Notes under the pieces: model-generated
Database searches by the model: none
The model's input: only the letters and a program-made list of their open reading frames with translations
What the model was told of the DNA's origin: nothing
Assembly (NCBI GenBank): GCA_964407695.1
Contig: CAYOWQ010000012.1
Location: 67,018 to 131,017 of the forward strand
Direction: 5' to 3'
Source: CAYOWQ01 sp964407695
Lineage (GTDB): Bacteria; Planctomycetota; Phycisphaerae; Phycisphaerales; SM1A02
DNA: 64,000 bases
Made by a program: the position numbers and the translations under genes
Part shown: in pieces, positions 48,559-55,439 of the stretch
Layout: every line of letters starts with the position of its first letter
Numbering within the stretch: position 1 is the first letter of the stretch

Positions 48559-49599
48559 TCAGACAATGAGGTCTTTCTCACCACCTCGGCCGGAAATGAT
48601 GATCTCGCCGGCATCCTCGAGTCGGCGCACGATGTCGACGATGCGCTGTTGGGCCGATTCGACATCGCTGACCCGCACCGGCCCCATGAACTGCATGTCT
48701 TCCTTGATGAGCTCCGCAGCGCGGCTCGACATGTTCTTGAAGATCTTCTCGCGGAGGCTATCCGACGCCGTTTTCAGGGCAAGGCAGAGTTCGTCGTTGT
48801 CGACTTCCTTCAGCACGGCCTGAATGCCCTTGTCGTCAACCATGTTGATGTCCTCGAACACAAACATCAAGCGCCGAATCTCTTCGACCAGTTCCGGATC
48901 CTCTCCCTCCACGCCTTCCATGATGCCACGTTCCGTGGCGCGATCGCACAGATTCAGGATCTCTGCAACCGTCTCAATGCCCCCCACCTTTTCCATGCTG
49001 CTCATCAACATGTTCGAGAGACGGGATTCAAGTCCGACTTCCACTTCGCGGATCACCTCGGGATTGGTCTGCTCCATGTTCGCAACGCGACGAACGACCT
49101 CGATCTGCTTTTGCGGCGGCAACCCGACGAGAATCTCCGACGCCTTGTGATGCGGAAGGTGGCTCAGGATCAGGGCGATGGTCTGCGGATGTTCATCCTG
49201 GATGAAGGTCAGAAGATTCTCGCTCTCCGCGCGTTGGAGGAACGCGAACGGAGTCTTCTGCACCTGCGTCTGGATCTGCGAAATCACCTTGTCGGCCTGC
49301 TTGCCTTCCAGCGAATTCTTCACCAGCATTTTCGCGTAATCGAGCCCACCTTCCTTCACATACTGGTTGGCCATGCTGAGCGTATAAAACTCATGAATCA
49401 CCGCCTGGGCCAGGTCCTTGGGCACTTCGCCCAGCGACGCGAGCGCTCGCGTGACCTCCTCGATGGTCTCCGACGGCAATTGCTTCAGAAGCGATCCGGC
49501 CGCCTCCGCCTCGAGCACGAGGAGAAGGACGGCCGCCTTGCGAACTCCGTCGAGTTCGTCAATCGTGGAAGGGAGTTTCTGATTGGCTCGGATTGGCAT
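48559..49599 (-). CDS. fliG: Flagellar motor switch protein FliG
   Basis: 346 residues. Residues ~20-35 DGVRKAAVLLLVL, then the LPxETIEEVTRALASLGEV region, the middle domain ending EHPQTIALILSHLPHHKASEILVGLP (EHPQT motif), and the C-terminal torque domain with MFVFEDINMVDDKGIQAVLKEVDNDELCLALKTASDSLREKIFKNMSSRAAELIKEDM elements. The charged residues that face the stator are retained. FliG forms the top of the C ring, binds FliF and drives torque. Length is close to the family norm. It follows fliF by 13 bp. Confidence 0.97.
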   Translation of the reverse strand: MPIRANQKLPSTIDELDGVRKAAVLLLVLEAEAAGSLLKQLPSETIEEVTRALASLGEVPKDLAQAVIHEFYTLSMANQYVKEGGLDYAKMLVKNSLEGKQADKVISQIQTQVQKTPFAFLQRAESENLLTFIQDEHPQTIALILSHLPHHKASEILVGLPPQKQIEVVRRVANMEQTNPEVIREVEVGLESRLSNMLMSSMEKVGGIETVAEILNLCDRATERGIMEGVEGEDPELVEEIRRLMFVFEDINMVDDKGIQAVLKEVDNDELCLALKTASDSLREKIFKNMSSRAAELIKEDMQFMGPVRVSDVESAQQRIVDIVRRLEDAGEIIISGRGGEKDLIV

Positions 49600-49612
49600 G
49601 GAACTGGTTCGC

Positions 49613-51268
49613 CTACAGGTCGGTCTTCATCCATCGGCGAAGGAGCGCTGCGGCCTCATCAGGGTTTTCTCGCACAGACTCGTTCACCTGGCTCAACATC
49701 TGCTGACGCTTCAGGGCCTCATCATCAAGTTCCATCCCCTCAAGCGCCGGGGTCGATTCGTCAGCCTCGCCCACAATGTCGGAATCATCAACCTGAATCG
49801 GCGGCGGCAGTCCCGCGAGTTCGCTGGCCGACGGAAGCGGCTCCTGCTTCCCTGCCTTCTTCACCAGCATGAACATCATCAGCAGGCTCACCACCGCAAG
49901 TGCACCCAGTCCGATCGTCTTGATCATGCCCTCCGGTGCTGCTTCGGCGATCATCCAAGGCGAGGTTGAGGCCTCCTGCAGTCGCGATCCCGTCTCGGCC
50001 ATGGCGAAGTCCGGTATGACACCGACCACGACATCACCTTTGATCGCTCCCACCATTCCAACCGTGTCAACCAAGGGCGACACCAACTCGGAAATCTGCG
50101 ATCGCTGCTGCTGCTCGATGGCCGTCAGCTCGGCGTCGGTCGGCTCCGCCGCCTGATCATTCTTGGAATTCCGATAGACGCCGATCAGGAACGATCGGGG
50201 AACGCCGATGGAGGCATTGATCTTGAGGGCATACCCCTTGGCGTCCTTGGTGACGCTGTGTTCGGCAGGGAATCGTGGTTCGAGCGTCGATTCACTCTGT
50301 TCCTGGCTGCTCGACGTGGAGCTGCGACCGCCGCTCTCGAGCGAGACCGCCACATTCGATTGAATGCCCGGTTCCGCACCACCCGAGTTGGTGGACATGC
50401 TGCTGACGGAGCTTCGCTCGGTTTTCGGACCCACCACCGCATCGCGATAGGTGTCCTGGTGCCGGGTCACATCGGTGGTATCCACCAGAGCGTTCACACC
50501 CACGATCACGCCCGGGATGTAGCTCAGCGCAGACTCGATCTTCTCTTTGGTGAGGCGCTCGGTATTGACCTTGTGCTCCAGATTGCCGCCTGCCGTGAGA
50601 CTGTCCGAGCTTCGCGGCATGCGCATTCGGTTGGCGTTGGCGTCCGTGACGGCGACGCGCTCCGGCTTCAGCCCCGCGTGGGCCCCTGCCACCAGTCGGG
50701 CCACCGCATCCACCGTCTCCTGATTCATCTCCCCCGATTTCATAACCACGTTCACCGATGCCGAAGGGGGCACGTAGCTGGATCCAAAGCCCTGCATTCG
50801 CCCAGGCTCATCAATGACGACCGTGGCGCTCCGAACCCCGGTCATCCTGGAGATCATCCGGCTCAGCACGTTCATCTTTGCGGTGAGCCATCGTTTCTGA
50901 TCCCGTTCGCGGCTGGAGAACGGGTTCTCCTGCTGCAACAGCGATTCGAAATCTATCGTGCCGACGTCGGCATCCCCATCCTCGGTGAGATGGGCCAGCA
51001 CCGCGTACTTCTGCTCCGATTGAACCAGCAGCTTGGCGCCGTCCTTCTTGTAAGGAATGTCCATCTGCTCCATCCACTCAATCGCCTGCGGCTGCGCGGA
51101 AACCTTCACCGGGAGCACGGTCATCGACGAGGTTCCCGCGTATTGCTGCACGAGGAACAAGCCCATGATCAGGATGATGACCAGGGAGCCAATGAGCAGC
51201 CGGCTGGAGACGGGGAGTTCCCGCATCCGCTGCAAGACGACATCAAGCTGTTGGCGAAACCTCTGCAC
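49613..51268 (-). CDS. fliF: Flagellar M-ring protein FliF
   Basis: 551 residues from the GTG at 51268, AGGAGG 8 bp before. First membrane helix at residues ~22-42 (SSRLLIGSLVIILIMGLFLV); a periplasmic ring-building motif region follows with ERDQKRWLTAKMNVLSRMI and VRSATVVID-type phrases, and VNALVDTT. The second membrane helix is near residues ~445-465 (IGLGALAVVSLLMMFMLV). The C-terminal tail (LRRWMKTD) is the FliG-binding end. It is the first ring of the basal body. Separated from fliE by 78 bp, the largest gap inside the flagellar run. Confidence 0.94.
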   Translation of the reverse strand: MQRFRQQLDVVLQRMRELPVSSRLLIGSLVIILIMGLFLVQQYAGTSSMTVLPVKVSAQPQAIEWMEQMDIPYKKDGAKLLVQSEQKYAVLAHLTEDGDADVGTIDFESLLQQENPFSSRERDQKRWLTAKMNVLSRMISRMTGVRSATVVIDEPGRMQGFGSSYVPPSASVNVVMKSGEMNQETVDAVARLVAGAHAGLKPERVAVTDANANRMRMPRSSDSLTAGGNLEHKVNTERLTKEKIESALSYIPGVIVGVNALVDTTDVTRHQDTYRDAVVGPKTERSSVSSMSTNSGGAEPGIQSNVAVSLESGGRSSTSSSQEQSESTLEPRFPAEHSVTKDAKGYALKINASIGVPRSFLIGVYRNSKNDQAAEPTDAELTAIEQQQRSQISELVSPLVDTVGMVGAIKGDVVVGVIPDFAMAETGSRLQEASTSPWMIAEAAPEGMIKTIGLGALAVVSLLMMFMLVKKAGKQEPLPSASELAGLPPPIQVDDSDIVGEADESTPALEGMELDDEALKRQQMLSQVNESVRENPDEAAALLRRWMKTDL

Positions 51269-51346
51269 CTCGTCGGCCTCCTGCCTCGACGGTGATTCCT
51301 CAAACCTGCTTCGCCCGCTCGGCCATCCTGGCCCGGGGCGCGTTCA

Positions 51347-51667
51347 CTACACCCTCATCTGCCTGAGTTCGTCATAGGCATCCATCACCTTGTTTCGAAC
51401 TTGAAGCAGCATCTTGAAAGCCGTATCCGCCTTCTGACTGGCGAGGATGACGCCTTCCAGATCGGTCCGACGACCCGTGGCGAGATCTTCCGCCGCCGCC
51501 TCCGCATCCTGTTGCAATTCATTGACCTGCCGGATCTGATCCTGCATCAATTCCTTGAAGGTCGGTCCGGTGGGTTGCTCGTTGCAGCAACCTTCGCGGG
51601 CGACGCCTGCAGACCGAAGGGCCTGAGAGGCGTTGGCTTGTCCGAGAAGTCCGAGGGGATCAGTCAT
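51347..51667 (-). CDS. fliE: Flagellar hook-basal body complex protein FliE
   Basis: 106 residues. FKELMQDQIRQVNELQQDAEAAAEDLATG and ILASQKADTAFKMLLQVRNKVMDAYDELRQMRV match the FliE C-terminal pattern, with the ending D-A-Y-x-E-x-x-x-M at the usual place. FliE joins the MS ring to the rod. Located between flgC and fliF as in most flagellar operons. The N-terminal ~35 residues are variable and contain a CC pair. Confidence 0.93.
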   Translation of the reverse strand: MTDPLGLLGQANASQALRSAGVAREGCCNEQPTGPTFKELMQDQIRQVNELQQDAEAAAEDLATGRRTDLEGVILASQKADTAFKMLLQVRNKVMDAYDELRQMRV

Positions 51668-51684
51668 GAAAGGCGCTCGTCAAC

Positions 51685-52092
51685 TTATGCCAGCAGCTGC
51701 AGGGCGGAATTGATCATCGACTTGGCGGTCTCCGCGGCCGCAATGTTCGCCTCATATGACCTGCGAGCCTCCATGGAGTTCATCAACTCGACCTCGGGCG
51801 AAATGTCGGGATACCCGACATACCCCTCATTGTCAGCAAACGGCGAGCCCGGCTCAAATCGTTTCACGACGGACGAGTCTTCGCGAATCTCCGAGACGTG
51901 GACCCCAAGCGACGAGCCGGAAGACGGATCACCCGTCGAGAGGATGGGAATTCGACGATGAAACGGGGCGTACTGTCCCTGCTCATTGGTAATTGCATCG
52001 CGATTGGCGAGATTCGCGGCGTACGCCTCGAGGCGCACCCGTTGCGCCACCATGCCGGACGTCGAAATCTCAAGGGAGCCATACATGGGCAA
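51685..52092 (-). CDS. flgC: Flagellar basal-body rod protein FlgC
   Basis: 135 residues. N-terminal rod motif: GSLEISTSGMVAQRVRLEAYAANLANRDAI. The C-terminus has GYVGYPDISPEVELMNSMEARRSYEANIAAAETAKSMINSALQLLA, the FlgC-type ending. Proximal rod component, paired with FlgB directly upstream (6 bp spacing). Confidence 0.94.
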   Translation of the reverse strand: MPMYGSLEISTSGMVAQRVRLEAYAANLANRDAITNEQGQYAPFHRRIPILSTGDPSSGSSLGVHVSEIREDSSVVKRFEPGSPFADNEGYVGYPDISPEVELMNSMEARRSYEANIAAAETAKSMINSALQLLA

Positions 52093-52098
52093 TTACTC

Positions 52099-52530
52099 CT
52101 AGAGCCGTTCGCGAATCGCGATGTTGAGCAGAGCAACGCGGCCACGCATCAACTCCGCCGCCACGCGATACGACGTGAAGTTCTCGGTGAGATCCTGCAT
52201 CAGCCGTTCCAAACTGCGGTCATTGCCGTCGTGAAAGAGCAAATTGTCGCCAATTGGAGAGGGAGAGAGGTTCATTCGGTCAGCGTTCGCCTTGACCTCC
52301 TGAGTGTTCTCCAGATGCAGGTCGCCCCCGCCCTGTCCACGGCGACGATCGACTGCATCGGCCAACTGGGCCTGAAATCCGGACACCGAGACATCCATGG
52401 GCCGAAAGCCCGGCGTTGAGATATTCGCCAGATTGGAAGCGATCAGCCGCTGCCGAGCGCCGGCAAACTGCATCAATCGCTCCAGCGTCGGTAGCGCTCC
52501 GGCATTCGAGATTCCATCAATCAGTGTCAT
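52099..52530 (-). CDS. flgB: Flagellar basal-body rod protein FlgB
   Basis: 143 residues from the ATG at 52530. The open frame runs upstream to 52746 but that part overlaps the NtrC-type regulator gene and is not rod-like. Residues ~12-42 (TLERLMQFAGARQRLIASNLANISTPGFRP) are the FlgB N-terminal rod motif, and the C-terminal helix (ENFTSYRVAAELMRGRVALLNIAI) is the partner. Proximal rod component. No good Shine-Dalgarno precedes the ATG. A sigma-54-like sequence lies just upstream. Confidence 0.92.
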   Translation of the reverse strand: MTLIDGISNAGALPTLERLMQFAGARQRLIASNLANISTPGFRPMDVSVSGFQAQLADAVDRRRGQGGGDLHLENTQEVKANADRMNLSPSPIGDNLLFHDGNDRSLERLMQDLTENFTSYRVAAELMRGRVALLNIAIRERL

Positions 52531-52539
52531 AGATGCCGC

Positions 52540-52562
52540 GCATTCTTTGCGCCACTGGCGCA
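52540..52562 (-). promoter_or_regulatory. Sigma-54-like element and palindrome before flgB
   Basis: Read on the minus strand, TGGCGCAAAGAATGC (52554-52540) fits the -24/-12 layout TGGCAC-N5-TTGC with the required GG-N10-GC spacing. It overlaps a perfect 7+1+7 palindrome, TGCGCCACTGGCGCA (52548-52562). It lies between an NtrC-type activator gene and flgB. A start site 12 bp after the -12 would fall on the flgB ATG, so it would be leaderless or act on something else. Chance match is possible in DNA this GC-rich. Confidence 0.35.
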
Positions 52563-52571
52563 GAAACTGCC

Positions 52572-54011
52572 TCAAACCGTCTCGGCCACGAGTGACAGCT
52601 CCTTCCAACGCTTGAGCTTGAGTCCCAGCGTTCGGACCCCGATGCCCAGCGCCTTGGCACTTCGCTGACGATGGCCGCGATTTGCTTCCAAGGTCGCAAG
52701 GATCGTTCGACGCTCGATTTCTTCGAGTGTCAATTCGCCGTTGCACACAAGATCCAGCTCCGGATCGATCAGACCATGCGCAGTGAGATGGTCAGAACCG
52801 ACATGTGCGCCGGCAGTGCCATCGGAGGGCTCGATTCTGCTGAGCCACGGCCGAATGAGTTCGGCCGCGATTTCACCGGACCCGGCCAGCACGCTGGCCC
52901 GTTCGCACAGGTTCTGAAGTTCGCGCACGTTGCCGGGCCACGAATACTCCATGAGCAATTCCATCGCCTCCATGACGAACGACTTCGGAGGTCGACCTTC
53001 GCGCTGAGCCACCCGCGAAAGGAAATGGCGAGCAAGTTCGGGAATGTCCTCAACCCGGCTTCGCAGTGGCGGCATTGCCAGAGGAAGCACGTTGAGTCGG
53101 TAGAACAGGTCCTGCCGGAATGTCCCTCGCTCCACTTCGCTTGGAAGATTGCGATTGGTTGTGGCAATCACCCGAACATCCACGGTTCTTGGCGTACTCG
53201 ATCCCACCCGTTCGAAGGCTCTTTCCTGAAGCACGCGGAGCAGCTTGGCCTGCAACTCAGGAGCAATTTCAGAGATCTCGTCGAGGAGAAGCGTTCCTCC
53301 ATCAGCCAGCTCGAATCGCCCCTTGCGCAGCTTGTCCGCCCCGGTAAAAGCGCCCTTTTCGTGGCCGAAGAGTTCTGACTCAAGCAGGCTGGAGCTGAGT
53401 GCTGCACAGTTAATCGCGAGAAACGGCATCGACGCCCGCGGGCTGTGGGCATGAATCCAACGGGCCGCCACCTCCTTGCCCACGCCTGACTCACCGCTGA
53501 TCAGCACGGTGCCATGGCTGTCGGCGATACGGGCCATCGTGGCCCGCATCGATTGCATGATTGAGGTCTCTCCGACCATCGTGTGCTGATCCCCATCAGC
53601 CGATGGGTTGCTGGCGGCCGCCCGGAGAATCTGGTTCTCCTTCAACAACTTTGCGTGCTCAAGGGCCCGCTCGACAGAAAGTGTCAACTCATCGCCGCTG
53701 AACGGCTTGGTGATGTAGTCAAAGGCGCCTCGCTTCATGGCGGCAACGGCGGTTTCCACCGTACCGAATGCGGTCATGAAGATGACCGGCAATTGCTCGT
53801 CAATCTTTCGGATTTCCTCCAACAACTCAAGACCGCCCATCTCCGGCATCTGCAGATCGGTGATCACGACTTCTGGCTGCTTCTCCGCAATCTTGGTCAG
53901 CGCCTGCTTTCCCCCGGATGCCGCCACCACGACGTGATTCCGACGGGCGAGCGTTGTCGCAACACTGTCGCGCATCATTTCCTTGTCATCAACGACCAGA
54001 ACTCGACTCAT
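52572..54011 (-). CDS. NtrC-type sigma-54 response regulator (FleR/FlgR-like)
   Basis: 479 residues. Receiver domain with acidic DD at 8-9 and phospho-acceptor D52 in VITDLQMPEMGG. AAA+ domain with GESGVGKE (Walker A), the sigma-54-contacting GAFTGA loop within FGHEKGAFTGADKLRKG, and LLDEISEIAPELQAKLLRVLQE (Walker B). A C-terminal Fis-type helix-turn-helix ends the protein (AKALGIGVRTLGLKLKRW). It activates sigma-54 promoters; its place at the head of the flagellar run, with a kinase overlapping by 4 bp, points to flagellar genes as its target. No rpoN gene is in the window. Confidence 0.95.
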   Translation of the reverse strand: MSRVLVVDDKEMMRDSVATTLARRNHVVVAASGGKQALTKIAEKQPEVVITDLQMPEMGGLELLEEIRKIDEQLPVIFMTAFGTVETAVAAMKRGAFDYITKPFSGDELTLSVERALEHAKLLKENQILRAAASNPSADGDQHTMVGETSIMQSMRATMARIADSHGTVLISGESGVGKEVAARWIHAHSPRASMPFLAINCAALSSSLLESELFGHEKGAFTGADKLRKGRFELADGGTLLLDEISEIAPELQAKLLRVLQERAFERVGSSTPRTVDVRVIATTNRNLPSEVERGTFRQDLFYRLNVLPLAMPPLRSRVEDIPELARHFLSRVAQREGRPPKSFVMEAMELLMEYSWPGNVRELQNLCERASVLAGSGEIAAELIRPWLSRIEPSDGTAGAHVGSDHLTAHGLIDPELDLVCNGELTLEEIERRTILATLEANRGHRQRSAKALGIGVRTLGLKLKRWKELSLVAETV

Positions 54012-54973
54012 GCTGCATGCTCCCTCGCCAGACGCCGCGAAACCGCCTTGGCCAATGACGCGCCGGATTCTTCATCTCGACGCGATATTCGTTCCGACCC
54101 TGCCCGCGCCGGTAGACACACATCAAACCGCGCGCCACACCCCTCCCCCTCGCCGACCGACATGTGGCCGCCGTGGGCGTCGACGATCCGGTGGACGATC
54201 GCAAGGCCCAGCCCCGTGCCACCGGCTCGCGTGGTGAAGAACGGATTGAAGATCTGTGATCGCAGTGCTGCCGGAACGCCAGGACCGCAGTCGACAACGC
54301 TGAGGACCACCCGCATCGCCCGCCGCCCGTCCGGGCAGCGGCGTATCTCGCGACCGGCAATGATCGTGATGGCGCGGTTCGGGGTTGCCGATTCGATCAT
54401 CGCCTCCGCACCATTCCGGATCAGGTTGGAGAGTACCGAACTGATCAGCCCGCCGTCCACCTTCAGCCGGAGACCGGACTCCTGAACTCGATCACGACTG
54501 ATCCGAATTCCCTCGCCCGCGAGGATTCCCTCGCAATCCGCCAGCGCTCGGTCGACAATCTCAGCCGCCGTCGTCTCCGTCGGCTGAATTCTCATGTCCC
54601 TCGCGAATGCGAGGACGTCGTTGACCACGGAATCCATCCTCTTCACGGCCCCGCTCATCCGCCGTGCCGTGTCCATGAGCCGGGGCTCGTGGGCAAGATC
54701 CTCCGTGAGCATCTGGGCATAAAGCGAGATGCACCCCAGCGGATTCCGAAGTTCATGAGCAATGCCGGCCGCCATTTCCCCGAGTGCCGCGAGTGACCGG
54801 CTTCGTCGCAATTGCTCATTCGCTTCCGCAAGTTCCGCCTTCAAGGCCGCCACCTGCTGCTGAAGGTGGGCATGGGTTTCAGCCAGCCTCGCGGCCATGG
54901 AATTCATGGTCGCCATGAGTTCCGCCAATTCTGCGGCGTCAACACGTGGAGGTTGAGTAATGGCGATCGTCAT
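54008..54973 (-). CDS. Soluble sensor histidine kinase (FlgS/FleS-like)
   Basis: 321 residues from the ATG at 54973, 4 bp after the stop of the FlgN-like gene; an upstream GTG-type start at 55054 overlaps that gene. A helical coiled coil at residues ~18-60 leads to the phospho-acceptor H73 in AGIAHELRNPLG, then an N box (NLIRNGAEAMIE), G1 (DCGPGVP), F (FNPFFTT) and G2 (GGTGLGLAI) boxes. There is no membrane helix or sensory domain, so it is cytoplasmic, like FlgS or FleS. It very likely phosphorylates the NtrC-type regulator encoded next to it (4-bp overlap). Confidence 0.92.
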   Translation of the reverse strand: MTIAITQPPRVDAAELAELMATMNSMAARLAETHAHLQQQVAALKAELAEANEQLRRSRSLAALGEMAAGIAHELRNPLGCISLYAQMLTEDLAHEPRLMDTARRMSGAVKRMDSVVNDVLAFARDMRIQPTETTAAEIVDRALADCEGILAGEGIRISRDRVQESGLRLKVDGGLISSVLSNLIRNGAEAMIESATPNRAITIIAGREIRRCPDGRRAMRVVLSVVDCGPGVPAALRSQIFNPFFTTRAGGTGLGLAIVHRIVDAHGGHMSVGEGEGCGARFDVCLPARAGSERISRRDEESGASLAKAVSRRLAREHAA

Positions 54974-54977
54974 GTCG

Positions 54978-55439
54978 CTATCCCCGCCGATCGGCAAAAC
55001 GGCTTGGCCCCTGATTGGCCGGCCGGTAGGCGGCCCGGGCCTGCTTGGCCACATCGGTCTCCGTCAATTCCTGCTGCAATCGTTGGCACACCAGCTGCAT
55101 CGATGACTGGTCGCGGCCGTCCAGCTGCGCTATTTCCTCAAGCATCCCGGCCATGGCATGAATGTCGGACCGCACCCGATCTCCAAGTTCACGGTCGATC
55201 CATGTTGCGGAGCGTTCGAGATCCCTGAGGAGCTCCGGCAGCCCCTCGGGGCCGGACATGAGTCGGTCGATGACGTGCTGCCGTTCGGTCAGGATCGCCA
55301 ACAGCACCTCGCCCTGCGCTGCATCAATGAGCGATGACTGCCGCTCTGACAAGGCGAGGATTCGCTCGATCGAAGCTCGGTGCTCCTTCAGGATGCCCTC
55401 GATTCGCCCTGCCCAGGACTCACGATCCAAAACGGTCAT
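54978..55439 (-). CDS. FlgN-like flagellar chaperone (putative)
   Basis: 153 residues, all helical. The central stretch EVLLAILTERQHVIDRLM resembles the FlgN repeat of helices that holds hook-junction proteins before export, and the size fits FlgN (~140). The match is by pattern only, so the call is tentative; a FliT-like or unrelated helical protein is possible. It overlaps the end of the TPR gene by 4 bp (ATGA) and is directly followed by the kinase, making a coupled trio at the head of the flagellar run. Confidence 0.55.
   Translation of the reverse strand: MTVLDRESWAGRIEGILKEHRASIERILALSERQSSLIDAAQGEVLLAILTERQHVIDRLMSGPEGLPELLRDLERSATWIDRELGDRVRSDIHAMAGMLEEIAQLDGRDQSSMQLVCQRLQQELTETDVAKQARAAYRPANQGPSRFADRRG

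Noticed and set aside
48538..49872. A 444-codon plus-strand frame opposite fliG
   Set aside because: Shadow of fliG; His/Leu/Arg-rich without features.
52531..52746. Longer FlgB start giving 72 more residues
   Set aside because: Overlaps the end of the regulator gene and lacks rod-protein character; the FlgB motif begins right after the ATG at 52530.
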